Below the pieces are notes generated by a model. The model saw nothing but the letters and a program-made list of their open reading frames with translations. It made no database searches and was not told where the DNA came from. From positions 558,001-622,000 of the forward strand of contig CP058998.1 in the NCBI GenBank assembly GCA_013426015.1: a stretch of DNA of 64,000 nt, in the 5' to 3' direction. The stretch is from Candidatus Fermentimicrarchaeum limneticum. Its GTDB lineage: Archaea > Micrarchaeota > Micrarchaeia > Burarchaeales > Fermentimicrarchaeaceae. This document shows, one piece after another, positions 48,506-56,673 of this stretch. Numbering within the stretch: the first letter of the stretch is position 1; each line of letters opens with the position of its first letter. The position numbers were made by a program, and so were the translations under genes.

Positions 48506-50170
48506 TCAGCCCCAAACCCTCAGTTCAATCTGTATCGGCTGGTCGTAGTACGTCATGGTGCCGCTACGCACCACCCCGGATATATATCTGCTGTCTTGTA
48601 TTAAAAGCCTTTGGTATTTTGTCTGGTTGCAGTCATTGGTGTACAGCGAGTCCGCGGGGGCGCCTGCATTGCCGTTGCAGTCGAAGCCTGTGGTGTTCTG
48701 CCTTTTCACTACCAGCTCATAGCCGTACTTGCGGGGTATTGCTGATTGCAGGTATTCCTTGGCAAGTGCCTGCGCGCATCCCCTCTTGTCTATAATCCAG
48801 AAAGCCGCGATGGTATCCAGAACAGACAGATTCTCATCCCAGATGGAGCAGTTGCCGAATGCATACAGCATGCCGTCATTAGCCCCCACATAAACCCTGC
48901 CGTTCACAACAGCAGGCGAGGAGTAGATTGGTTTGCCTATCTTATAATGCCATAGAAGGCTGTTTATGTTTATTGTATCCTTCTTGAAAATGTAAACGTC
49001 CCCACCATACGTCCCGACAACGATGGTGTCGTTTGAGATTATAGGAGAGGAGTATACAGTTGAGGAGAGGGAGTTTGGTTGCGCGGTGTGACCCGTGAGA
49101 TTGATTGTCATTATGCCGTTTGTGTACCCCGCGTATGCGAAATTCGCATCAAATACGGGCGTTGAGGTGAAGTTCAGTGAGCCTATGGAAACATTCCATA
49201 TCTGGGTTCCGTTTGTCGCATTTATTGCATAGAAATAATTGCCGTTTCCGATGTAGACGACGCCTCCTGATATCACCGGGGATGGGTCCATGGGGGTGCT
49301 GCTGACCGGGTCCTTCACATCGTAACTCCACAGCTGACTCCCGCTCTGCTCATCTAGGGAGTAGAGCACTCCCCTGGAAGGGCCTCCGCTCGGGGGCGAG
49401 ACCGAAAAGATGTATATCCTTCCGTTGTACAGCACCGGCGATGAGCTTATGTTCCCCACAGTTGTGAAATTCCAGAGAGAAGCTCCTGAACTCTCGTCAC
49501 GCGCATAGAGCGTAGCATCCATCGAGCCGATGATGACCTTTCCGTTGCTGACTATTGGGGAGGAGACGAACCTGTTCCCTGCAGAAAAATTCCAAGCCAC
49601 GTTGCCTAGCTCGTCAAGCGCGTAGAACTCGTTGCCCACGGAACCGAGGAATATCTTCCCGTCATGCACGGCAGGGGAGGAATCCGCTGAGAGAGGATAG
49701 TACCACAGCTTCACTCCTGTATTCTCATCAAATGAATACGTCCCGTTGCGCGACGCAATCACGATTTTGCCTTTGTAGAGAGTGGGAGAGGAGTAAACCG
49801 GAGTGTCTATCCCTACAGGTCCTATCTTGGCACTCCACCACAGGCGGTCAGTAGAGTTTGTTGCATTCGGGTAGACAGACGCAATGGATGCGTTGTGCTG
49901 CAGCGTCCTCCTGAACATCGGCCAGCTTGTCTCTGAATTGTTCTTTATGAGCAACAGCTGGTTTGAGTAAGGGTAGAATGAGTTGTTGTAGGCATCCTTC
50001 AGTTTCATGCTCTCCAGAAAAACAAGCGTGTCCTTTGCAATGGACTGGTACTGCTGCACGTAAACTTTTGGAGTGTAGCTGATGAGAAGCAGGATGGAGA
50101 GAAGAATTGTTATCAGATAGAATGCGATGATTGCGTCGGCAGTGAAAATGAATCCTTTGGTCGCTCTCAT
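48506..50170 (-). CDS. PQQ-type beta-propeller with pilin-like N-terminus
   Basis: A 554-residue protein. The N-terminus RATKGFIFTADAIIAFYLIT is a pilin-like helix. Residues 100-460 form a PQQ/quinoprotein-like beta-propeller of about eight blades with repeated motifs such as DENTGVKLWYYPL, SSPIVSNGKVIIGS and YAINATNGTQIWNV. A Cys-containing C-terminal region follows. No PQQ-binding residues can be claimed; such propellers often act in adhesion or as scaffolds. It is the first gene of the three-gene surface operon. Confidence 0.75.
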   Translation of the reverse strand: MRATKGFIFTADAIIAFYLITILLSILLLISYTPKVYVQQYQSIAKDTLVFLESMKLKDAYNNSFYPYSNQLLLIKNNSETSWPMFRRTLQHNASIASVYPNATNSTDRLWWSAKIGPVGIDTPVYSSPTLYKGKIVIASRNGTYSFDENTGVKLWYYPLSADSSPAVHDGKIFLGSVGNEFYALDELGNVAWNFSAGNRFVSSPIVSNGKVIIGSMDATLYARDESSGASLWNFTTVGNISSSPVLYNGRIYIFSVSPPSGGPSRGVLYSLDEQSGSQLWSYDVKDPVSSTPMDPSPVISGGVVYIGNGNYFYAINATNGTQIWNVSIGSLNFTSTPVFDANFAYAGYTNGIMTINLTGHTAQPNSLSSTVYSSPIISNDTIVVGTYGGDVYIFKKDTININSLLWHYKIGKPIYSSPAVVNGRVYVGANDGMLYAFGNCSIWDENLSVLDTIAAFWIIDKRGCAQALAKEYLQSAIPRKYGYELVVKRQNTTGFDCNGNAGAPADSLYTNDCNQTKYQRLLIQDSRYISGVVRSGTMTYYDQPIQIELRVWG

Positions 50171-50225
50171 ATTATGAAGTATTGATTTGAAGGGGTATAA
50201 AATGTTTCTGTATGCGGTGTACAGT

Positions 50226-50260
50226 GCAGGGGGTGCAAGGCAAGAGGAAAACTAGAGTCT
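50226..50260. repeat. GGGGG(T/A)GCAAGGCAAG repeat, copy A
   Basis: GGGGGTGCAAGGCAAG then CTAGAGTCT. It contains the stop codon of the Fic gene. Related copies are at 51217, 51658 and 52395. Confidence 0.6.
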
Positions 50261-51154
50261 GTCTCCTGCATACACCTTCTGTTCCTTCACGTACTTCTTG
50301 AAAAACCATTGGACGAAAATGTTGCTGTTCTTCTTCACCTGGGCGCGCTCAAGTGCGCTGTAATAACCAGCTCGGTTCACGTACGGAATGTTAAGGAGCG
50401 GGAATCCGTGCTTCTGCAGGACAAAATTCATCAAAAGTCTGCTAATCCTCCCGTTTCCGTCCGCAAATGGATGAATCGTCACAAACTTCAGATGAACCGA
50501 AGCCGCAAGCTCGACAGGGTGAAGTGTTGTTTTATTCCGGTTGTACCAGCGGAAGAACTCTCTGAGCATAGGCTGGACTTCCACGGGGCTTGGCGGCATG
50601 AACCTGCTCCCCGATATCGCAACCTGGTGCTCCCTAACTTTGCCGGCGATATCCGCCTTCGTTCCTTCAAACAGTTTCTTGTGCCAGTGTAAGACCAACT
50701 GCAACGACAGCTCCTTTTCGCACTCGAGCACTTCGTAAAAGACCTTTTCGTGCGCTTCCGCCTCCTTTATGTCATCAAGAGGTTTCGCTCTTGGAGTCAG
50801 GCCCCGCTCGAGTAGATCCGCGGTTTCCCGGTAGGTCAGTTTTGAACCCTCTATGCGGTTCGTGTCGTAGGTGAACTTAACCGAAAATGAGCGTATCTGC
50901 TTCTCGAACGCGCTCTTGGGCATTGTAAGGCGCTCCTTTGAGTAGCTTGCCCTGATTTTTTCCAGAACCGGATACCAGCGTTCCTTGTAAATTTGGGCGA
51001 GAAAGTCTCGCTTGAGCTTTTCGATATTCGCTGGGATTTGTGTGCCGAGGTATTTCTCTTTTGTCTCGACTCCCTTTGGAGTCCTAACAGTATGCTGAAG
51101 ATAGTAATATTCTTTCGTTCCAACAAGCTTCTTCCTTATTGTTGCCATGGTCAT
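50252..51154 (-). CDS. fic: Fic-domain AMP-transferase-type protein (class II)
   Basis: A 300-residue Fic protein. The catalytic motif HPFADGNGR is at residues 228-236, and the inhibitory helix motif T98-N-R-I-E102-G lies N-terminal to it, as in class II Fic proteins. Fic enzymes transfer AMP (or other nucleotide-derived groups) to target proteins, and the Glu restrains activity. The N-terminal approx. 70 residues (GTKEYYYLQHTVRTPKGVET) are a separate region. Leaderless start. It lies in the accessory region between copies A and B of a short repeat. Confidence 0.88.
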   Translation of the reverse strand: MTMATIRKKLVGTKEYYYLQHTVRTPKGVETKEKYLGTQIPANIEKLKRDFLAQIYKERWYPVLEKIRASYSKERLTMPKSAFEKQIRSFSVKFTYDTNRIEGSKLTYRETADLLERGLTPRAKPLDDIKEAEAHEKVFYEVLECEKELSLQLVLHWHKKLFEGTKADIAGKVREHQVAISGSRFMPPSPVEVQPMLREFFRWYNRNKTTLHPVELAASVHLKFVTIHPFADGNGRISRLLMNFVLQKHGFPLLNIPYVNRAGYYSALERAQVKKNSNIFVQWFFKKYVKEQKVYAGDRL

Positions 51155-51216
51155 TCTTTACCCTTACATATTTATAAATATATGCATTTATCTGTTTAAT
51201 GTAAGGGTAGATATTA

Positions 51217-51247
51217 AGGGAGCAAGGCAAGGGTGAAGCTTGAGTCT
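51217..51247. repeat. GGGGG(T/A)GCAAGGCAAG repeat, copy B
   Basis: GGGAGCAAGGCAAGGGTGAA then GCTTGAGTCT. It sits between the Fic gene and the cold-shock gene and matches copy D closely (GCTTGAGTCT at the same offset). Confidence 0.6.
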
Positions 51248-51384
51248 GAAGCCTCGAGTTCGTCTTGACTCCTGCTTTAGTTAATAAATTCCCCGCTCTT
51301 GGGTTTCCTTACTAACAAACTCTTACAATTGGATAATTTTATAAGCTATGCGCTTCAAAAGCAGTATGAAGTGATGGTGATCTA

Positions 51385-51576
51385 ATGAAAGGAAAAGTAA
51401 AGATGTTTAACACCGCGCGTGGTTTTGGATTTATCACGGGCGACGACGGCAATGACGTGTACGTGAACGTTTCGGCGATTCAAGGCGGTGCCGTGCTCGC
51501 AGTCGGCGATGTTGTAGAGTACGATGTTGAATCAGGCGAACGTGGGCCGCGTGCAAAGAACGTAAAAAAAGTCTAA
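51385..51576 (+). CDS. Bacterial-type cold-shock-domain protein
   Basis: A 63-residue single cold-shock domain. RNP1 is GFGFITG (residues 13-19) and RNP2 is DVYVNVSAI (24-32), where most bacterial members have VFVHFSAI. It binds single-stranded RNA/DNA in its family. GGTGAT lies before the ATG. Cold-shock domains are common in bacteria and scattered in archaea, so this gene may have been acquired. It is flanked by repeat copies B and C. Confidence 0.9.
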   Translation: MKGKVKMFNTARGFGFITGDDGNDVYVNVSAIQGGAVLAVGDVVEYDVESGERGPRAKNVKKV

Positions 51577-51657
51577 AAGCGTTTGCGAAATCGTAGAATG
51601 CCGCTTCTAAGATCCATCTTCCCTAGCCTCGCGCAAAAACGTTAGAAAAATAGGGTA

Positions 51658-51689
51658 TGGGGGAGCAAGGCAGGGCTGACGCTCGCAGG
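51658..51689. repeat. GGGGG(T/A)GCAAGGCAAG repeat, copy C
   Basis: GGGGGAGCAAGGCAGGGCTGA, a diverged copy. It runs into the truncated integrase fragment immediately to its right. Confidence 0.5.
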
Positions 51690-51745
51690 CGTTGGAGCTC
51701 CTTTTCAAAGTTCGTCTGGTGCTTGTATATGGTGAATTCATTCAT
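51661..51745 (-). pseudogene. Truncated 5' end of a tyrosine integrase gene
   Basis: From the ATG at 51745 the minus strand encodes MNEFTIYKHQTNFEKEL and then RLRAS, matching the first approx. 27 codons of the integrase at 63981. It then diverges, and a stop follows about 13 codons later. Bases 51698-51739 are identical to 63934-63975. It is therefore an integrase fragment or an attachment-site duplicate, not a gene. Confidence 0.75.
51698..51739. repeat. 42-bp direct repeat, left (candidate att site)
   Basis: Identical over 42 bases, same orientation, to 63934-63975. Both lie in the first codons of an integrase reading frame, and the sequence diverges on both sides of the block. The interval between the copies is about 12.2 kb. 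Confidence 0.7.
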
Positions 51746-51800
51746 GTGCCTGCGTCTGGTCGAAGATCTATTTATAGATTGCTGCTGAATCAGACACTTT

Positions 51801-51866
51801 TGTTAGGGGATTGACGAAGAAGGGGTAAGACTATAGGAATTATACGATATGTATGTGGATGCGGGG
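51801..51866. repeat. Direct repeat, left of the helical-protein gene
   Basis: It begins TGTTAGG, then ATTGACGA, AAGACTATAG and ATTAT, and is recognisable again at 52344-52400. The two copies bracket the gene at 51879-52229. Confidence 0.55.
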
Positions 51867-51878
51867 CGAAGGAGGGGG

Positions 51879-52229
51879 CTAATAGCCATGCTCCTTTAAC
51901 CACGCCTCCATTTCCTTTCTCACGGATTCGAACTTTATCTCATCAAGCGCCTTCCTGAGCATCCTAGCTTTGACGTTATCAGGCAGGGTTGATACCGCGC
52001 AGTAGCCCAGCGCGTGCCTGGCTACGGGCTCGTGGCTGGTTTTCTTCACCACAGAGCAGATGAGGGCTGCTTTCCTCTCCTCCAGCAGGTCCATCTTCAT
52101 GAGCTTGTCAAGCGCCTCCTTGCAGACTTCTGGATTTTCATGGGAGGCTGCAAACTCAGCCAGCTCGCCGGGATCCTTTATCGCGTTGAGCATGAGCCTC
52201 TCGAGAATTGGGTTGCTTGGGCTTGCCAT
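51879..52229 (-). CDS. Small helical (HEAT-like) protein, paralogue 2
   Basis: A 116-residue helical protein homologous end to end to the one at 24718-25065: LNAIKDPGELAEFAASHENP, CKEALDKLMKMDLLEERKAA, and IKFESVRKEMEAWL near the C-terminus. TTAAATACC lies about 25 bases before the ATG, so it is leaderless. It lies between two direct repeats. Unlike paralogue 1 it has no nuclease partner downstream. Function unknown. Confidence 0.65.
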   Translation of the reverse strand: MASPSNPILERLMLNAIKDPGELAEFAASHENPEVCKEALDKLMKMDLLEERKAALICSVVKKTSHEPVARHALGYCAVSTLPDNVKARMLRKALDEIKFESVRKEMEAWLKEHGY

Positions 52230-52343
52230 GAATGGATATCCCTTTTCTGGTATTTAAGTATTTCTTTGTTGTCAATTAATTGACATCATCATGTAATACG
52301 TGAAACTATATGTAACTAGATAGACAATTTTGTGAGTCTAGCA

Positions 52344-52400
52344 TGTTAGGCTATTGACGAGGGAAAAAGCAAGACTATAGTATTATGCAAGATGCAGGGG
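52344..52400. repeat. Direct repeat, right of the helical-protein gene
   Basis: Matches 51801-51866 with a deletion of about 10 bases near its end. It runs directly into repeat copy D. Confidence 0.55.
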
Positions 52401-52428
52401 GTGCAAGGCAAGTATGATGCTTGAGTCT
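52395..52428. repeat. GGGGG(T/A)GCAAGGCAAG repeat, copy D
   Basis: CAGGGGGTGCAAGGCAAG then GCTTGAGTCT. It shares the first 18 bases with copy A and the last ten with copy B. Confidence 0.6.
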
Positions 52429-52486
52429 TAATTCTACATGAAAAGGAATACACAGTTAGTTTAACTATTACGGACTGAATGATAGT

Positions 52487-53800
52487 GTGGCAAAAATTGG
52501 TAGGAATGAACCGTGTCCTTGCGGAAGTGGAAAGAAGTATAAGAAGTGCTGCATGAACAAACTTACATTAGGAACTGCGCTTAATTTAAAGGGGGAAATA
52601 GCTGAAGATTTCGTTTATGAGTTATCGACAAAATCATTTCTTACCGACTGGTGCTATAAGAGCCCCAAATTACCCGACGGAAAAGAACTTTGCGATCTAT
52701 TGGTAGTTTATGATGATACTGCAATTATCTGGCAGATAAAGGACTTAAAACTTGGTGAAGACGGGAAGTTCAAACAGGCAGAGGTTGAAAAGAACATACG
52801 TCAGGTGTTTGGAGCGAGACGGGCATTATTCGAGTTGAAGGCGCAGGTCCAGCTTGAGAACCCTAGGAGGGGTTTAGAAACATTTAAACCTGATGCGATT
52901 AAGAACGTTTATTTGATATCCGCACTTCTTGGGCTAGAACAAGATTACTATAATCTTTTAGAAATAGAGGGTAAGGGGTTAGTGCATACGTTTACTAGAG
53001 AGTTCGTGGACATAGTCCTTAATGAACTCGATACTATCAACGACTTTACCGAGTACTTAAGAAAAAAGGAAGAATTCATTCTTTTTAATATCGTTAATAA
53101 ACATGCAATCCAGGTAGCTAGTGAGAAAGAGCTGCTGGCGTACTACCTAATGAACGAACGTATTTTTGAAAAACTAAAAGAGCCAGATTTTGCGTTTGTC
53201 ACGGAGGGTTGTTGGGAGGACCTTCAAAAACGACCAGAATACAGGGCAAAGAAGGAGGAGGACAAGAGTAGCTATTTTTGGGATTACCTTATTAATCGGG
53301 CGCATACTTGCGGTGGGGATTATGAGATAGTTGCAAGAGAACTGGCTCGCTCAACTCGTTTGGAGAGACGCACATTAAGCAAACGTTTTATTGAGGCCCA
53401 TATTAACGCTAGCAATGAATCTGGCGATAAGACTTATCGTCGAGTATTTGAAATGCCTGGGACAACCTACTGTTTTGTTTTCCTTGATGATGCAGAACCT
53501 AGAACACGACGGAAGCAATTACTCGAAAATGTGTGTTTTGTCGCTCGCGGTATGTTTAGGGAAAACAAAAAGGTAATTGGGATAGCTACCGATATGAAGA
53601 TACGGCCAGTAAACTCGTACGATTTTTGCTTTCTTGAAATCCCAGAATGGACTGAGAAGGATCAAGAAGCTAAAGAGCTAATGCAAAGAGAAACAGGGAT
53701 ACTAACAGAGTTAAGCTACAAAAAAATTACCGAAGAGGAATATCCAAAGATAAACAAAGAACAAGCAACTTACGACTCCAAGTTACCTTCTGTGCGGTGA
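52487..53800 (+). CDS. SEC-C motif protein with nuclease-like domain
   Basis: A 437-residue protein. Residues 4-25 are a SEC-C zinc motif ([16 protein letters not shown]). Residues about 30-120 resemble a PD-(D/E)XK nuclease core ([20 protein letters not shown], with D...Q-x-K in place of D...E-x-K). A long helical C-terminal region follows. SEC-C tags are often fused to effector or nuclease domains in defence and stress proteins. The start is GTG. AT-richer than the core genome. The nuclease assignment is by pattern only. Confidence 0.65.
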   Translation: MAKIGRNEPCPCGSGKKYKKCCMNKLTLGTALNLKGEIAEDFVYELSTKSFLTDWCYKSPKLPDGKELCDLLVVYDDTAIIWQIKDLKLGEDGKFKQAEVEKNIRQVFGARRALFELKAQVQLENPRRGLETFKPDAIKNVYLISALLGLEQDYYNLLEIEGKGLVHTFTREFVDIVLNELDTINDFTEYLRKKEEFILFNIVNKHAIQVASEKELLAYYLMNERIFEKLKEPDFAFVTEGCWEDLQKRPEYRAKKEEDKSSYFWDYLINRAHTCGGDYEIVARELARSTRLERRTLSKRFIEAHINASNESGDKTYRRVFEMPGTTYCFVFLDDAEPRTRRKQLLENVCFVARGMFRENKKVIGIATDMKIRPVNSYDFCFLEIPEWTEKDQEAKELMQRETGILTELSYKKITEEEYPKINKEQATYDSKLPSVR

Positions 53801-54001
53801 CTTGAAATAGTTAATAACTACCAAGACCGCTACTGCTCCGAAACCTGCCGCAGCTAAGAGCCATGCGCCGAATGGCATCTCAATCGGTGTACCACCAATG
53901 GAGCCTTTTATAGGCATACTTAGAATAATGAAGATCGCTGCAATCGCGATAATCCCGATCAAAACTAAGAGTAAGAATGCTCCCAATTGATCTTCGTCCA
54001 T
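53783..54001 (-). CDS. Small two-span membrane protein
   Basis: A 72-residue protein with transmembrane segments at about residues 8-28 ([19 protein letters not shown]) and 45-65 ([20 protein letters not shown]) and a short polar linker. Its end overlaps the SEC-C gene convergently by 18 bases. No family is recognised. Confidence 0.5.
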   Translation of the reverse strand: MDEDQLGAFLLLVLIGIIAIAAIFIILSMPIKGSIGGTPIEMPFGAWLLAAAGFGAVAVLVVINYFKSPHRR

Positions 54002-54100
54002 AAAATTACCTCTCTGTAGAATATAGCTAAACCATTTATTAATACGTTGAGTCCGACCAACTTACGTCAGCGGATTAATCTCGAATATATGTTGCGTTCT

Positions 54101-54164
54101 TTTTGATGAAAACGAGCGTTTTTACTTGATTTAGTGAGACTGTATTATACCTAAAATAGGCAGG
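54101..54164. repeat. Dispersed intergenic repeat E1
   Basis: Contains AAAACG-AG-CGTTTT (54109-54122), then TTTACTTGATTT and ATTATACCT. Related to E2 (54919) and E3 (56232). Confidence 0.5.
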
Positions 54165-54232
54165 TGGAGCAGCGCATAAAGCGTAGTGAAGCAAACTGTC
54201 TTTTTATATCTCTATCTTAATAATAACAGATT

Positions 54233-54874
54233 ATGGAAGCTTCTGAGGAGAAGGTCATTAATAAAATCCTAAAGGGACTTTGGCTCGATTCCGGTGCTAG
54301 CTTTAGGGAGGGTTTTTTTGAATTATCCCCGAATCATTTCTTAAGATTCGCTAAATCTGACTTAAATCTTAAAACTAAGAGGAGTACGGTCAATGCTCTC
54401 TCAAATGCAAAAAGGGCCATTGAATGTCAAGTTGATGAGATACTCTATGTTCTAGGACATTACAAGGCAGCAAAAAAGGAAAGATGGAATTTTCCGAAAA
54501 AAATAGAGTTTTTGAAAAGTCTGGATATAACCGGGCCGAATATCCTTAACAAGATTAATCAAAAAAGAAATCTTCTTGAACATGAGTACGAATATCCAAA
54601 AAAAGATGAAGTTGAAACTGCTATTGATGTTGCAGAATTGTTCATATCGGCTACAGAAAAATTCACTGAAAAGTATTGCGATAATTTTGGTATTGACTAT
54701 ATGGATAAAGAAACTAACATTTCCGTTAGCTTCGATGAAGATAATTGTATATTCGAGATTACCCACCCGAAAGAAGAACCCGGCCAATGGGCGGAGTATA
54801 AAATATCAAGAGAAAGCCCAATGTTTCTCCCTTTGTTAAAAAAATATGCAGAAGCCATTAAATTATCAATTTAG
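54233..54874 (+). CDS. HEPN-like domain protein
   Basis: A 213-residue helical protein. NKINQKRNLLEHEYEYPKKD contains R-N-x3-H (RNLLEH), the HEPN ribonuclease motif, in the expected fourth helix. The C-terminal approx. 60 residues are strand-rich (NISVSFDEDNCIFEI). HEPN proteins are common RNA-cutting effectors in archaeal defence and toxin systems. No minimal nucleotidyltransferase partner is next to it. The leaderless ATG follows TTTATAT by about 30 bases. It lies between repeats E1 and E2. Confidence 0.65.
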   Translation: MEASEEKVINKILKGLWLDSGASFREGFFELSPNHFLRFAKSDLNLKTKRSTVNALSNAKRAIECQVDEILYVLGHYKAAKKERWNFPKKIEFLKSLDITGPNILNKINQKRNLLEHEYEYPKKDEVETAIDVAELFISATEKFTEKYCDNFGIDYMDKETNISVSFDEDNCIFEITHPKEEPGQWAEYKISRESPMFLPLLKKYAEAIKLSI

Positions 54875-54918
54875 AATTTTACTACTCTGGTTTAGGGGCT
54901 TCTACCAGCTTCTCTGGG

Positions 54919-54988
54919 TTTTCTGACGGCAGACTGACTGATTTACTTGATTTTCTGAATGGTATATTATACCTCTAACCCCAGCAGG
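54919..54988. repeat. Dispersed intergenic repeat E2
   Basis: Contains TTTACTTGATTT, then TATATTATACCT and CCAGCAGG. It shares its first words with E1 and its last with E3. Confidence 0.45.
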
Positions 54989-55047
54989 AAGATAAATCAT
55001 GAAAAGTGATAAAAATAGGAGTCTGGAAATAATAACTGAGGAGAGAT

Positions 55048-55371
55048 ATGAATCCTAAATTATTCTACTATGTGTTTTTTGGCTTTATAATCTATCTAAT
55101 TTTCATGTCTTTTACTATATACTACGCGGTATCAAATTCAAGTGCATCTAGCCCGAATAAAGCTCAGTTAGATGACATCTACTCTGATTTTGGTAAAGGA
55201 GTTATATTCTCAATTGAATTGCTGATTAACCCGCAAAGAGTAAGTGGTAGTGGTAATGTTATAATCGAAAATGCATTCTTATTTGCTTGGATTGAATTTG
55301 CCATTTCTACTTTTATCTTTTATAAAGGGGTCTACCGGAGAATCCGAAGGTACTTACCGAGGCGAATATGA
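55048..55371 (+). CDS. Membrane protein, upstream partner of the HExxH protein
   Basis: A 107-residue protein with hydrophobic segments near residues 5-27 (YYVFFGFIIYLIFMSFTIYY) and 80-95, and a basic C-terminus (VYRRIRRYLPRRI). GAGGAGAG lies just before the ATG, and it overlaps the next gene by four bases. No family is recognised. Confidence 0.55.
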   Translation: MNPKLFYYVFFGFIIYLIFMSFTIYYAVSNSSASSPNKAQLDDIYSDFGKGVIFSIELLINPQRVSGSGNVIIENAFLFAWIEFAISTFIFYKGVYRRIRRYLPRRI

Positions 55372-56231
55372 GACAAGATAAAATTGACAAACTAATAAAA
55401 GAAGTTAGAGAGAATTCAGTAGACCAGGTTATAGTTACTGGATTACTAAGTTTTGTGATTTTTTTGCTGACTATCAGGACGGAAGAGTACATCAGTAGTG
55501 AGTCATTTGCGCTAATGGTTGTTATGGTTTCTATATGGTTGATAGGAGCATTCGGAATGCGAGCTTATGGAATCCTTACTGGAGACGAGTATTTAAAAAG
55601 AAGGTCCAAAAACTTCTCTAAGATTGCACTATTTGTAGCTTTAGTTACAATTTTTTCAATTCTCTTAAATTTCATCATCATACACGGTGGACTTCAGATA
55701 TCCTCTATGAATAATTTTATATCATCAACAACTTTGGCAACTTTGTTTACTATGTATATCCTTAATCCTCGCGATATAGAAAATGCATCAATCAGAACAT
55801 TCAACAGAGTGTCAAGATTTTTAAGGGCGCGTAAAAGACATATAGCGTATATAGCATACCTTATTGTTGCATTTATGCTAGTCCATACGGTAATTCACGA
55901 AGGCATCCATCTCTTGACCTCGTATATAGTTGGTAAACCATGCGGCCAAATACATATTGATTTATGGCGAGGTGTTGGTAGTATTGGAGACTGCAGTGAC
56001 GAAAATAATCTTTTAATTGCTGCTTCACCGTATATAGTCTTCTCAGGCCTAGTGGTATTAATTGGATTAATTCTTTATAAATTTAAGAAAAGTGAGAAAA
56101 ATAAATTTTGGTGGAACATCGGAGTGATAACTATATTTATTTTAGTTATGGAAATTCTAATAAATTTTAAGTGGGATGCTGGCGACTTTAGAATAATAAC
56201 TAACAACCTAAATTCATGGTTTCATAGGTGA
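55368..56231 (+). CDS. Polytopic membrane protein with HExxH motif
   Basis: A 287-residue protein with about seven membrane segments. VHTVIHEGIHLLTSYIVGKP carries an HEGIH zinc-protease motif (H-E-x-x-H) within or beside a membrane helix near residue 180, like site-2-protease-type or DUF3267-type membrane metallopeptidases. A third ligand is not obvious. The ATG overlaps the previous stop, so the two membrane proteins are made together. AT-rich accessory gene. Confidence 0.55.
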   Translation: MRQDKIDKLIKEVRENSVDQVIVTGLLSFVIFLLTIRTEEYISSESFALMVVMVSIWLIGAFGMRAYGILTGDEYLKRRSKNFSKIALFVALVTIFSILLNFIIIHGGLQISSMNNFISSTTLATLFTMYILNPRDIENASIRTFNRVSRFLRARKRHIAYIAYLIVAFMLVHTVIHEGIHLLTSYIVGKPCGQIHIDLWRGVGSIGDCSDENNLLIAASPYIVFSGLVVLIGLILYKFKKSEKNKFWWNIGVITIFILVMEILINFKWDAGDFRIITNNLNSWFHR

Positions 56232-56290
56232 TTTTGCTGAAAACGAGGCGTTTTACGCATTTTTATGGATGTTATATTATACCGTTAACT
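56232..56290. repeat. Dispersed intergenic repeat E3
   Basis: Contains AAAACG-AGG-CGTTTT (56240-56254), then TATATTATACC. It lies just after the HExxH gene and overlaps the end of the convergent ASCH gene. Related to E1 and E2. Confidence 0.5.
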
Positions 56291-56673
56291 AGCCCTTCCT
56301 CTTTATCCTGTGTTAAATAGCAGAAAGATTGAGGCGCAGTCAAGCTTGTCTTCTTAATCTCTATTGGCTCTCTCAGTTGCTCAACCTTTCCAATCTTAAT
56401 TGCAAATGCAGTTTCTGAGCCTCTGAAATATTCAAAAAATTCAATATCGGTAACTCCAGATTCATTTTTACACTTCTCCCATATCTCTTCTGGAGTGTCG
56501 TTTAAGATTCCCTCTACCATAAAAAATCCGATTACTCGTCTAGCTGGAAAAGTAGAGTAGATGTACACCTTTTCAATCTCATTTCTAAAGATTTTTCTCC
56601 TAAACTCATACTTCTTTACCCCTCTCATTATGAGGCTCACATACTTCGGCTTAATCGACAATAAAACGTTCAT
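56272..56673 (-). CDS. ASCH/PUA-like domain protein
   Basis: A 133-residue protein. LLSIKPKYVSLIMRGVKKYE then FRRKIFRNEIEKVYIY matches the ASCH domain, a PUA-like fold that binds RNA or modified bases. ATG 56673 is chosen to start at MNVLLS. It overlaps the end of the PIN-GNAT-EVE gene by 23 bases, so the two are translated together. ASCH and EVE domains are relatives, so both products may read the same kind of modified nucleic acid. Confidence 0.75.
   Translation of the reverse strand: MNVLLSIKPKYVSLIMRGVKKYEFRRKIFRNEIEKVYIYSTFPARRVIGFFMVEGILNDTPEEIWEKCKNESGVTDIEFFEYFRGSETAFAIKIGKVEQLREPIEIKKTSLTAPQSFCYLTQDKEEGLVNGII

Noticed and set aside
50226-52428. Classical integron with attC sites
   Set aside because: The repeats lack the long paired arms of attC, and the nearby recombinase lacks features I could assign to IntI.
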